DNA of 64,000 nucleotides, taken from assembly GCA_022393335.1 (NCBI GenBank), contig JAJEKB010020583.1:195750-259749 (forward strand), read 5' to 3'. This DNA comes from Macrotrachela quadricornifera (lineage: Eukaryota > Rotifera > Eurotatoria > Philodinida > Philodinidae). Made by a program: the position numbers and the translations under genes. How positions within the stretch are numbered: position 1 is the stretch's first letter; every line of letters starts with the position of its first letter. The notes beneath the pieces are model-generated. The model saw only the letters and a program-made list of their open reading frames with translations, searched no databases and had not been told where the DNA came from. Shown piece by piece: positions 44,724 through 55,926 of this stretch.

Positions 44724-46355
44724 TTAAACAAATAAAATATTAAATTCTGTATCTTGTTTATCGATATTTTCATATGAATATTCTATACTTATTCTATCAT
44801 TGGATATTTGATTAAAAGTAAAACCATTTTGTAAACCATCACGTGTAATATTTGAAATATTTAATAATAAATTTGGATATTTTATTTCAAATTTTGTTGT
44901 TAAAATCATTGGTTTTTCTGTATTAAAATTAATTCTTAAAGATTTTTTATTTAAATTATATTCAGCTCGACTAACACGTATATTTGGATAATTAACATTT
45001 AAAACTTCTGGTTCATTATAAAGAAATTTTTCATAAAATTTTTTACTATAAATATTTCGTAAAAATTCTTTTGTATTAGAATTATTTTCACCCATTAATA
45101 ATGATAATAAAATATTTGTTGTAACCCAATTTGAAAATTCTGTATTTGTTTCATAATAATATGATTCATAATATCCATCCATATCTGTATCTAAATATGT
45201 ACTAAAATTATTATCAAACCATAAATAAGTACAATTTAATTTTTCTGTTCTTTCGATAGTACATTGTTTTTCAATAATTGGATAAAATGATGTTGCTAAC
45301 CAACTATTCATTTGCATTCGTACACCAATATAACCACCAGCATCAAGAAAACAACCGGGTTTTGTATGATCTAATGATGGTTTCCAATATTTATTTTTAT
45401 ACATAACATCCCAACCATTACAAACAAAATTTGATGTTTGATTATAATCAAACCATGATGATAACCATGCTAAACTCCATCCATCATTACCTGTTGCAGC
45501 AAAAAATGGTAACCATATATGAGTTGATCTTTGATATAACATTTTAAAATATCGATTTTCTTTATAAAATGGTATATCTTCTAATGCATGTTTTATTAAA
45601 AAATCTTTCCATTTATATGATATTTTAGAAAAATTTGTTTGACTATTACGATTAATATCATATAATTTAAAAGCAATATGTGGATGATTTTGACATATTG
45701 TATATACCCATCCAGGTTCACATGCAACACCACCAGATGATTCTTCAAGCATTTGACGATAAATAACATTAGCTAATTTTGTTGTTGTATAAAAAAATTT
45801 TTTTATTGTATCATTATTTTTATCCCATATAAAATAAAATCCATTATTATCATATGTAAAATCACCTGTTAGACTTTCATATAGTGTTATTAATTGTAAT
45901 AAATGACCACTATACATGATATTTTCATGATAAACAGGATCAGGAAATGTTGGTATTTTTGTCCAATATTGATCAATATATCCCCAAACTTTTATTGTTA
46001 ACATACGTTTAATTGTATCATTTAAAATTTTTATTGCTAATTCACGATAATTTGGTGTTCGATATGCTAATGCTGCTGCTGTATAACCTATATGAGCTAA
46101 TGGATATCGTATAGCATCTAAACCAAGTTGTGGACCATCATAATTACTTTTCCAACCATTCCATGTTATATTTGGTTGCATATAAGTTAAATATGAAATA
46201 AAACGAATTAATTTTAATTCTTTTTCAGATAATAATGGATTTAAATTATCGTCATTATTATTTAATGAATGTTTTTTAACTTGTTCAAATGATCCAATAC
46301 ATAAGGATATATATAAGATGAAAATATATATAATAAATTGAATATAATTTGTCAT
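44724..46355 (-). CDS. Secreted linalool dehydratase-isomerase (LinD)-like protein
   Basis: Single exon, 543 aa. Residues 1-21 are a signal peptide (MTNYIQFIIYIFILYISLCI). Residues 45-430 follow the (alpha/alpha)6 linalool dehydratase/isomerase domain: LDAIRYPLAHIGYTAAALAY (79-98), WGYIDQYW, NIMYSGHLL (145-153), LYESLTGDFTY, GVACEPGWVYTICQNH (209-224) and a late GGYIGVRM. Two cysteines nine residues apart (212 and 221) fit the catalytic pair reported for the bacterial enzyme (Cys171/Cys180, from memory). Bacterial LinD converts geraniol, linalool and myrcene. The domain is known mainly from bacteria and fungi; its presence between ordinary animal genes suggests horizontal acquisition. Substrate here unknown. 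Numerous N-x-S/T sites agree with secretion. An acceptor-like AG lies 9 nt before the ATG. Confidence 0.75.
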   Translation of the reverse strand: MTNYIQFIIYIFILYISLCIGSFEQVKKHSLNNNDDNLNPLLSEKELKLIRFISYLTYMQPNITWNGWKSNYDGPQLGLDAIRYPLAHIGYTAAALAYRTPNYRELAIKILNDTIKRMLTIKVWGYIDQYWTKIPTFPDPVYHENIMYSGHLLQLITLYESLTGDFTYDNNGFYFIWDKNNDTIKKFFYTTTKLANVIYRQMLEESSGGVACEPGWVYTICQNHPHIAFKLYDINRNSQTNFSKISYKWKDFLIKHALEDIPFYKENRYFKMLYQRSTHIWLPFFAATGNDGWSLAWLSSWFDYNQTSNFVCNGWDVMYKNKYWKPSLDHTKPGCFLDAGGYIGVRMQMNSWLATSFYPIIEKQCTIERTEKLNCTYLWFDNNFSTYLDTDMDGYYESYYYETNTEFSNWVTTNILLSLLMGENNSNTKEFLRNIYSKKFYEKFLYNEPEVLNVNYPNIRVSRAEYNLNKKSLRINFNTEKPMILTTKFEIKYPNLLLNISNITRDGLQNGFTFNQISNDRISIEYSYENIDKQDTEFNILFV

Positions 46356-47278
46356 TAGGAATTACTAAAGTAAGTCAAAACTCGACTGCTTCTTTTTTTT
46401 TAACAACAACTCATACAAAGTCATATGATATAAAATTGATAAGAACAACAATATAAAACAGTTTTCTTTGTGATAAGAAAAAAGTTAAAAGTCATTTTTG
46501 ATGATGAGGATTTTATTTTAAAGATAATAAAATAACAAAGGTCTTGTGAAATTGTTGCACAATGTTTGTAAATCGAAAATTATATAAGACAAATAGTGTA
46601 TCTTGTAAGGAGTAATAATTCGAAAACAACGCGAAAGTATCTTTTTTTTTTAAATTTTTCATCATTTTGTTCAAAATTAATTAAAGTCCGGTTGCTTGAT
46701 ATTTGAAATAATTAACCTCAAACATCATTGTATTACACAGCGAGAGGTTACGATTGGATAACTTTAACAAAAGATAGAAAGAAAAGAAGAACAAATATTT
46801 ATTGTAAATTCTTTAATATTTAAGCGAGTGCTGCGATGGAAATGTGACAGTAGATTATTTTGTTCAAAAACTTTCATACTATTGTCATGTAGAAAATCTC
46901 ATTCTTATTATGATTTCATCATTCAGGTTCATGATACAATATAAATTATTTGTCCGATTGGAAAAAATGAGTAGTCACTTCTGCTGTTTAATTGTTTTGT
47001 ATATCAGTGACAGATATTCATTAAATATAATAGGATATATATACTATAGAAACATAATATACCGCACATTTGATATCTCCATTCTTACGTTTTTTCTTTC
47101 TATGGTTTGATAGAAATGCTTACTAATTTTTAGATTTTACACGATCTGAGAAAAATGTCTTATCTCCCTATTGATAACATTCGAAATATGTAAAAAATAA
47201 TCATCAAAATAAGAATGAATGCTCTTTTGATAAACCTTTTCTTCAAAGAAAATATATAAAATATCATTCGAATTCATT
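46356..47278. other. Intergenic stretch
   Basis: One 88-codon hydrophobic plus-strand frame (46844-47110) with no known motif. No repeat recognised. Confidence 0.5.
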
Positions 47279-49639
47279 TTATTGAAATTGATTTGTTTGA
47301 TACCGACGTTGTAGTCGAGATATTGCTTGTTGAGTTTGTCTAATATCTGGATGTGTTGATGGTAGACATTTGAGTTGAATATCTAATGCTTGTTGATAGT
47401 ATGATAATGCAGATGAATCTCCTTGCCGTTCGAGAACATTAGCAAAAAGTGTATTTGTTATGGCAATATTAGGATGATTTGATGGAAGAGCAGCTGTTTG
47501 AATATTTAGAGCTTCTTGTAAAATAGATAACGCTTCATCGAATTGATTTTGTTGCATATAAGTAGAAGCGATACCCCAAAGAATAGGAGCATTATTTGGA
47601 TGAGTTGATGATATGTGTTGATGAGAACATTTTAATGCTGCCTGATAACTTGCTAGAGCACCTGACCAATTGGATTTTTCGTAGAAATTTTTCGCATTTG
47701 TCATGTGAGTGAAAACTTGCATTCCATGATTAGTTGATAATGAGTTTCTCATAATTTGACTAGCTTTGTTAAAATCTAATGAAATCTCTTCTAAACGATT
47801 TTCATGATAAAGAAGAGAACTTCTACTTATCATACACTTTGCAATCAATGGATGATGACTTGGAAAACATTTAGTTGCGATTTCAATTGCCCGATTATAA
47901 TATGTTAAAGCTTCATTATTATTACCTAGATTTGCATGAATCTGACCAATCGTATGGTAATAATGTGCAAGTTGCCTTCCATCAGGTTGAGGACGACGAA
48001 TCAGTTCTATACCAAGTGCTATTTCTACATTAATAAGAGCAAGCTTAAATTTCTTTTGTATCATGCAGAGTTCACCTAATCCATAGTAGATCATTGCAAT
48101 AACATTTATCGGTAAAAATCGAAGAACGTAACTATTTACTACTTTTTCATAGTTTTTAAGTGCTTTTTGACTATCATTCAAATTAGTATATAAAGTACCT
48201 AATGTATAATATATTTTAAAACGTTCAACTGGATCATTATATGATGTAAGTACTGTTTCTAAAATTTCTGTAGCTAGTTCACCTTCATCCATAATCATCA
48301 TTAACATAGCAAGACTACAAATATGAGTATAATTAAGTTTTTTTGATATTAATATAGATCGAAACGAAGCAGTAAGACGAATCAAATCTGGATCATTATC
48401 ATTTGTTAATTTGAGTGTGACATACCATAAATTACTTGTATTAGATTTTTTAACAGATTCAATGCGAAAAATACTACCCATTGTAAAAAGATATTCTTGT
48501 TCACTTTCACCGAAGTTACTAATTGATTCAATATTAGCAAAAGATGCAGGAGTTTGTATTGATGAATCAATGTTGATTTGAATGAGAACTGGTGTCTTAT
48601 TTGAATCATTATTTGATTCTCCAGCAAACATTTCAGCAACAGCTCGATCCCGAGTAGTTGATAGAAAACTATTAAAGGATAATAATCCACCAGAATTCAT
48701 TTTAATCTTTTCAAAATCTTCTGATGGAATTAATTGACCTCGATAAAGCGTTGGTATGTTAGTGTCAGATGAATTTGTATGAAGTTGAACGATTTGTTCA
48801 TGAAGATCGCGGATAAATATACCCATTGGATATAATGTTGAAATATCATGTATACGTAAAGCTGTATTTAAACTACTATAAAGAAATTCTTTTGAATACC
48901 ACCAAATGGGTGAATGTTGTTTATATTCACGTTCGAATTTAGTAAATTCTTCAATTTTTCTTGGTTCATCAATATATTTAACAAAAAAATACTCAAACAT
49001 ATTGTTTATATCAATAGTTGAATAGGGTAATCGTGTTAGAATCTCTTTGATCAACTGACCATACATAAACATTACTTCTTGCTTGTTCTTCTTGTCATTC
49101 TCTGTAGATGATGAAATTGACGAAGTATTAACAACATCAAATCCAAGGATATCACCTGATCCATATTGAACTTCATCAATATGCTCAAAAATACCCATGA
49201 TATTCTTGAAAATACCTTTTACTTTAGGATGCTTTAGTAGCCATGGTTCATTCTTTGATTCAATTGGGCAGAGAATAAAAATTGAATCAAGCCGTGTGGA
49301 ATCATCTAGTAATGGAATGGTGATTTCTGCATCAGTTGCATTGGTGATAAAAAATATTTTATCTTCTTTGGCATTAAATATATAATCAACACAGGCGTTG
49401 ATATCATCAAATACTTCGATTGTTTTCGTATTCTTCAAAAGTTTAATTATAGATTTTCGCACCTGATTGGCAGTGTCGAATAAAATAACAGTAGAACTTT
49501 TCTCCATAGATAACGGTGATTGCTTGATTGAAAAATAGATAGTAAGTAAATCTTTATTTACACTCCAATGGTATTCTTTTCTGAAAGCAGTCATAATATA
49601 GTTCACATGTGAAAAAAAAGGTACTTCAGTTATGGTCAT
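47279..49639 (-). CDS. R-S-E class ADP-ribosyltransferase with TPR repeats
   Basis: Single exon, 786 aa. Residues 45-160 form an alpha/beta region (VILFDTANQVRKSI...SIFILCP) that is not assigned. Residues about 225-400 are an NAD:arginine-type ADP-ribosyltransferase domain: TLYRGQ with the NAD-binding Arg (about 297), SFNSFLSTT with the S-x-S/T strand (about 319-327), and SEQEYLF with the E-x-E motif (about 376-382), so all three catalytic elements are present. Residues 430-780 contain about seven to eight tetratricopeptide repeats (for example ALTYYNRAIEIATKCFPSHHP, kinesin-light-chain-like), which bind partner proteins. The enzyme should attach ADP-ribose to arginine of a recruited target; the target is unknown. 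No signal peptide or membrane segment, so cytosolic. Confidence 0.9.
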   Translation of the reverse strand: MTITEVPFFSHVNYIMTAFRKEYHWSVNKDLLTIYFSIKQSPLSMEKSSTVILFDTANQVRKSIIKLLKNTKTIEVFDDINACVDYIFNAKEDKIFFITNATDAEITIPLLDDSTRLDSIFILCPIESKNEPWLLKHPKVKGIFKNIMGIFEHIDEVQYGSGDILGFDVVNTSSISSSTENDKKNKQEVMFMYGQLIKEILTRLPYSTIDINNMFEYFFVKYIDEPRKIEEFTKFEREYKQHSPIWWYSKEFLYSSLNTALRIHDISTLYPMGIFIRDLHEQIVQLHTNSSDTNIPTLYRGQLIPSEDFEKIKMNSGGLLSFNSFLSTTRDRAVAEMFAGESNNDSNKTPVLIQINIDSSIQTPASFANIESISNFGESEQEYLFTMGSIFRIESVKKSNTSNLWYVTLKLTNDNDPDLIRLTASFRSILISKKLNYTHICSLAMLMMIMDEGELATEILETVLTSYNDPVERFKIYYTLGTLYTNLNDSQKALKNYEKVVNSYVLRFLPINVIAMIYYGLGELCMIQKKFKLALINVEIALGIELIRRPQPDGRQLAHYYHTIGQIHANLGNNNEALTYYNRAIEIATKCFPSHHPLIAKCMISRSSLLYHENRLEEISLDFNKASQIMRNSLSTNHGMQVFTHMTNAKNFYEKSNWSGALASYQAALKCSHQHISSTHPNNAPILWGIASTYMQQNQFDEALSILQEALNIQTAALPSNHPNIAITNTLFANVLERQGDSSALSYYQQALDIQLKCLPSTHPDIRQTQQAISRLQRRYQTNQFQ

Positions 49640-52450
49640 TTTAAAATAATCTTGAGGATGCCACCCTCACCCTCACTCTCACTCTCAAGATATCTCTATC
49701 GTTAGCTTCAAAAAAATTGATCTTCAATCTTCAATAAACAGTGCTCAATATGATCACTACTAAAGCATACAGAAATAGGAAGATGAATAGAGTAAACCAA
49801 TTAATTCGCCACCAAGAAATGGACATTGAATCTTGCTAGTCAATGGTATGAAATTCATTTCTGGACGAGATAAAAATTAGGGAGAATATACCACTAAAGC
49901 TGCAAAACGGAAGACCTTTGCAACATCAAGATACGAAACTATCTTTGGGAAAATTTATTAACTAGATGAGCAATTCATGGGTGTGCTGGGCTGAAACTTG
50001 ATGGCCCACAAAGTGACTTTCTCACGGCCAGTCCGATTCATTCATAGCTCCGATATAAAATCACAGTTTTAAGTTCTTAAAGAAGATCAAGGTTTATTTA
50101 CTGATTATACGTAAAATATTCGAGTAATTCCAAATAAGATTCGTCCAGAAACCTATTCCAAGTACAACCCGGCGAGTTCTATCTAAAGGTGTGCTCAAGT
50201 TTCTCATAGACCAAACTGTCATTCTTGGAGCTATAGTGGAGTCTATAAAGGCATCGATGAATTATAGTCTGATCTATGAGAAATCTGAGCTTACTATTGA
50301 ATAGTAGTCGTCGAATTGTACTTGTAATATATTCTTGGGTGAAACGAATACGGCCTCATTCGAATACGTCACTAACTTCATCTATCGTTATCATTAAAAC
50401 CTCAGCGTAAGAATCTTACTGTGGGTGCCGGATGAATGTGAGTGCGGTAATAAGTGTAGGTATGGCTGTCGGTGAAGTGATAGATGGAAAGTTAAATGTT
50501 GGTAAGGTTCTGACGTTGATCTGAGTGTGATCTAGACGTGAATGTCGATGAAAATGATTTACAACTACACTGCTCGGACCCACATATAGAGAGGCAGATC
50601 ATCTGCGACACCAACAACCACTGGGGACTTGCGGCCACGCTCTTATCCACAGTAAGACACTCACGCTGAGATTTTTCATAATGGGCGTTTTTGTACTGAA
50701 AACTCGCCAATCTCTTGATGTTATATGCTGAAATCATGATAAATTATCAATAAGTTGTTTTATTTTGCTTTCTCGTGATATAATTTATTGTTCCATTCTA
50801 CTGTCACATGTTTTGATAAAAGATAAAAACAGTCTTGTTTTGCTTTTTTCACCGAAAAAAAGCACATAAATTTTATGAAGAGGTTTAGTGTCATATGATG
50901 AAATAAAAATATTCGTAATGGCCCTTTATATTCGTAAGAGAGGCCGCACGAGAGGATCAAACATCTGATGAGCGAAACTCACCTGTGATTCTTTTCTCAC
51001 AAATGAATTCCGCATGTGCAGTTAGAGTTATGGTGTGAGACTCTCGTTTTCAAAATGTAACCGATGGCTTCAACCTTCGTTATTGACGTTGGCTGGAATG
51101 CACCATCTAGGATCTTAACCTGCTAATCTTGAGGAGAACTCACAATAAAAAATGCCTACCGTATATGTATAATATAATATGTTGGTAGATGATGATTTTT
51201 ACTAAATATTTTATTGATGAAAATAAATAAACACCACAAATAGTAACGACGAAAAATAATAACGATAAAGAAAATGGAAAACAAAAAGAAAAAAAGTGGA
51301 ACCAGCTTCTGACCTCGATTGTAGTATATTTTTCGCATATTCGAGTGATTCTTTGGGATTTCTATCGATTTTCCCGTTTTCAAGGATGCAGATTAGTGTA
51401 CCCGCGAGATGAGGTCCGTGGTGGAACCCAAATCACGATTGTCGTAGTCTATTTCTATACTTACCTAATGTGTATAACATTTCTCTGTTTTTTATAGTTC
51501 AATTTGAAAATTTCGAAGCTTTGTAATTTTTTCCAAATTTCTTTTGAATTTTATGCAATGCGAAATCCTACCTGATGATTTGCTCCTTGAGAAAGATCGA
51601 GGCCTAAGGACGTAGGAGTTCTTTTACATAATACTCAACTTCACCCACAATATAGTGAATATCAAGAAATCAATGCTGACAATAAAATTTAAATAAATAT
51701 AGGGAGTTTTAGGACTCTTTCCTATTTTATTTGAATTTATATACAAAGTTTAAAGACTGCGTGATGAGTTCTATAAAAAACGGACGAAATCTGGACCCTA
51801 ACGATATTTTTGTATAACTCACCTTCACCCTCACACCCTCACATAGAGCTCAAAATTTTACTAAGATTAACTCTCAGTTGCACACATTATGTTAATCACT
51901 CTATTGGAAAAGAACAAGTATTCAACGCCATATTTAGATGTATAACATTTGAGTGAAAATCGAACATTTGAAAAAGATTTTTATCTGAAATTCGATGAAT
52001 AGGTCAAAATCGTTGAGCAAATGGCAAATATTCATAAAGAATCTGCTATATCGTTGTTCAAATATCTGATACACAGATGATTTCGGTAGTAGTCGCTCGT
52101 TTTCAGAAAAACACTTCTTGAATATTCAGTTGCTTTTAACTTGAGATACATCTAAATATAGCGTTGAATGTGTGTTTTTTTTCATACAATAACCAACACA
52201 ATCTGTGTAATTGAGAGTAAATCATAGTAAGATTTTGTGCGGTAGGCGATAGTATAGGTGAAAGATCTCATAGGTGTCGCTTAAGAACAGTTGCACGAAC
52301 TTTTCGGACAAACTAATATTTTTTTATTCTTCTTGTAAATTCAAATGTTGTCAGTAATCCCTTGGAAACGGGAAGCACCTATGTGCGCTTTGATTTAGAC
52401 TTAATTTGTATTTGCACGAAATAGATCTCAATTAACACTTTAACGGTGAA
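49640..52450. other. Gene-poor stretch
   Basis: Two short CACCCT/CCCTCA runs (49663-49690 and 51822-51842) and one foldback element (50159-50324). Open frames up to 81 codons match nothing I recognise. Confidence 0.55.
50159..50324. mobile_element. Short imperfect foldback, 166 bp
   Basis: Starts CAAGTACAA and ends TTGTACTTG; inner complementary blocks include TTTCTCATAGA / TCTATGAGAAA and GCTATAG...CTATA near the centre. Arms are about 75 bp with many mismatches. It could be an old MITE. Confidence 0.55.
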
Positions 52451-52589
52451 ATGTGTCACGGCGACTATATTTATCACTTGTTTCTTCACTTACCTTCTTC
52501 CATTCTACAGCTAGATGTGATATTTCTATTACGTCACTATCAGATAATCACATATAATATGTTTCACGTCTACTCTTTTAGTCATTTTC

Positions 52590-52768
52590 CTTCGCCTATA
52601 CTTTCAAAAACAACAACAAAGAATCCTCGAAAATAATGTGTGATTTGTGCAAATACTACAAGTAGAACAATGAAGAGAGCCATTTCCAGATACGAATGTA
52701 CTGAATGTAACGTCGGATTTTGTATTTCTATTTGTTTTCGAGATTATCACACTTTGAAATATTCTTAG
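52590..52768 (+). pseudogene. piggyBac transposase C-terminal zinc-finger remnant
   Basis: One frame reads TTTKNPRK, stop, CVICANTTSRTMKRAIS, then YECTECNVGFCISICF, RDYHT and a stop at 52766-52768. The C-x2-C...C-x2-C...C-x4-C-F-x-x-YH order is that of the cysteine-rich C-terminal domain of piggyBac transposases. The in-frame TAA before CVIC and the absence of any catalytic core make it a dead fragment. Confidence 0.6.
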
Positions 52769-55518
52769 ATGTTTATGCATATTTTTCAATAAATAGATTA
52801 TTTAATATTTTAGAAATATTTAGTTTCTTTTGCTACAGTCATCCCGTCTCCAAGAGAATATAGACATCATCGAATAATTGGTAAAATAAACATTCATAGA
52901 ATGAAAATTTACCATTAATTAAAAGTCTAATAGAAATATAAAGAATATGGATTGAGAAAAGTAATTGTTTTTATTAATGTCATAGATTCATGTGTTATAC
53001 CTATGGAAAAAAAAATTTTGAAGAAAACCACGGTATTCTACTAGAGCACCGCGTTGTAGTTAATCATAGCCGCGGTATTATATATAGATAACTTTTAATT
53101 TATATATGATAAAAATCTCTGGTGCATTTGTATACAAAAGTTAACACTCATCCGTGGCACAAATTGTTATAAAAGATAATGTTCTTTTAACAATTTTAAA
53201 TTATTTCATATTGATCAATATAAAATGAAGCTATGTTTCTTTTATTAGAAAATGTGTTCAAGTTGAAAAAAATATTTGAAAGTTTAAGAAGATTCATAGA
53301 AGTTATGATACGAAGCGAAGTAACATGTTGTCTTGTACCAATAAAACGTACATCTGAAACATTCACATGCAGCTAGTAAAAATATTAGCAGTTTTCAATA
53401 CACTTCAACGAATATATTTACTGTTGATTTTTAGAACGATTTCTGAACCCGCAGTTTTACAAACCACAAGTGCGTCTAATAAAGATTACTGTTCTTACAC
53501 AATCAGTTTATTATATAAATGAAACGCAAAAACATATCTATGAGCGTAGGAGATGTCTTATTTTCTTTAGTTTTTCGAATAATAGTGTAATATAAAACTT
53601 GATAACTGAATAAAGCAGTTTACTGCTGAACTTTAAATTTCGCACTTATATCCTCGAAGAAAAATTTGCCTAATCAGTTCAGGTGTGACGACCGATCGCC
53701 TTTTAGCGTGACCAGTGAAAGGCACAGTACTTTGCGGTTATGAAAACTGCGCAAATCAGACCATTTATTCGGTTTTCAGAATCTCTAGATACCGCATTTT
53801 ACGGATATTCGACACGGTTTGGAAAACCTTATCAAGGGTCTGACTTTTGGAATCAGTGAAGACCGAGTGAAACCGCGGTTTTTCCGATCGCGATTCGTGA
53901 TGGTTTGATTCAATTTTTTTTTTCGTAGGTAGTGATTAAATCATGAAATGCACTACATCGTATATGAAAAACGAAGTGTAACATCTGTATAAAATAAGTA
54001 AAGATATATGTATTTATCACATATTTTTGTCTAATTAATATGGAATTTCATATTAGTCATTGCAAAATTGTTTTCAAAGAAGTGCATGAATAACTAGACG
54101 ATATTCGAGCTTCACTTAACTACAGAGTGCGATGTGAAATGATCAGTAGGATGGTGCTGGAATGAAGAATAAAGATTATTGCGAAAAAATAAATTTTTAT
54201 AAGTCTGACAATGCATCATCATATGTTCTTTCAGCTGTAAAACATTTATTGGACAAACGACGCGCCTAAATTTTCTTTCTGCCGATTTGATTTTAATTTT
54301 TTTCAAAGATTTCAAAGTTAAAATCGTCTTTTTTCTAGGCAACTTGTATACGAACCGAATATCATGATTAAATTCCAATGAAAAATATTTACAAGTCAAT
54401 CTTGATATTTTCGTTTAGAGTTTCAATGAATTTTTTGTGATCTGCAGTTAATGAGATCATCGCGTCGCAAAATGAGGACTTTAGATGCGTAGGTTAAAAA
54501 AGGAACAAAGTAAGAAAAAAAGAAAAATCGTGAAGGACTACATAAATATTTTATGCTTTGCATCGCATTAATTACTCTTTTCTTTCTATCCATCAATGCA
54601 ACGTGATGAACATAAGTACTTCTGAAATCCTTCGAGCACACATATTTTATTTCATTTTGTGATGCAATAATTTCACAAATTATAGATCTGAAAATATTGA
54701 GACTGAATAAATAACATTCGTTTCTATAAAGAATATCTTGAAGAAATGAGGATTATGACTTTGAAATCTTCTGAGATAATTAAGATAAAGTTGTTCAGGA
54801 GAAAAGTTCGGGGCGATTTTTGTTCAACAAATATTTTACAGCTGGCAGAACATGATCATCCATCGACAAATCTATTAAAATACATTTGTGATAAATAATT
54901 TATAAAATTTTGATAAAATGGCTCATAGAATTCGCTGATCAGACATGTTTGTTTATGAATCCTGGCATTTGCGGAAATATCTGACGAGAAGATACGACAG
55001 AATGAATTTGGTTCTTATCCGATGTAACTCTTTCTGAAATCTGTTGGTTAGAAATTCGATATGTAATCCGATACTTTTCCGTCAGATCTACAAGTTCAGT
55101 TGAAAGACTGTTCATACATTCTATTATAGTCATTCATCTGTGATATTAGTATGTGCAATGTCTTTTGTACATAAATATCTCTCCTATCCTCATTGTATAT
55201 AAACATTGTGTTAAGTGATATGAGCATATGTGGACAATAGAATATCTACTGTTCATCTATGTGATGATTACAAAAAGTTGATATTTTAACAATCATAAAA
55301 CTATTTTATCTATCTAGATCTTATCTGTTATATTCATTACTGACTTTTCCTCTTAATCATCAGTATACTATAACTATTGTTTTATTTTATTATATCTTGA
55401 TTAATCTTGATAAGTGATAGACAAAGAATAGATACTTTTCGAGAATACATATTGTGATAAAGTCTTTCTGTTGCATGATTTTTAGTTTCGTTTTGAAATA
55501 ATTACACGTCGAAGATGT
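52769..55518. other. Gene-poor stretch
   Basis: A locally GC-richer block at 53670-53920 contains weakly inverted CGATCG-bearing ends and may be a decayed element. No gene recognised. Confidence 0.5.
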
Positions 55519-55773
55519 TTAGTTTTGTTGATCTGCACATACTTCGCAAATGTTAACTTTTTCATCTCTGTCGCGCTGATCACAATGCCATAATAATTTC
55601 GGATAATATTCCGAGCATGTATCACATTTAAACGATTTTATAAAATATACATTTTTATAAATTATATCATATTGTTCACGATCGTACAACTTGAGAGGAT
55701 GTCCTTCCGAACATAATAGATTCACAGCACCTATAAAGAACAAAATAAAGAGAAGGAAAATAAGCAATTTCAT
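55519..55773 (-). CDS. Small secreted DC1/ZZ-like zinc-binding protein
   Basis: 84 aa from ATG at 55773 (the frame opens two codons earlier at TTG). Residues 1-17 form a signal peptide (MKLLIFLLFILFFIG). The rest has the order C-x3-H-P-L, F-K-C-D-x-C, L-W-H-C and N-I-C-E-V-C, that is the C/H pattern of DC1/C1-like zinc domains. Tiny secreted proteins of this kind are frequent in bdelloids (recollection). An AG acceptor-like site (TCTTTTAG) lies 9 nt upstream of the ATG. Function unknown. Confidence 0.65.
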   Translation of the reverse strand: MKLLIFLLFILFFIGAVNLLCSEGHPLKLYDREQYDIIYKNVYFIKSFKCDTCSEYYPKLLWHCDQRDRDEKVNICEVCADQQN

Positions 55774-55926
55774 TAACAAATGCTAAAAGAATCGATGTGA
55801 ATAATGGAAGTGGATTAATAAATGATAGACATGATAATAGAAAAAAGTTCGAAAATAGAAAAGGAGAAAAATCAATTGGTGCACGCTGTGCTATTCTTCA
55901 CCACATATTTTTCATCAAAATTGTTC

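Noticed and set aside
53670..53920. GC-richer block with CGATCG near both ends as a transposon
   Set aside because: The inverted similarity is too short and no flanking duplication is visible.
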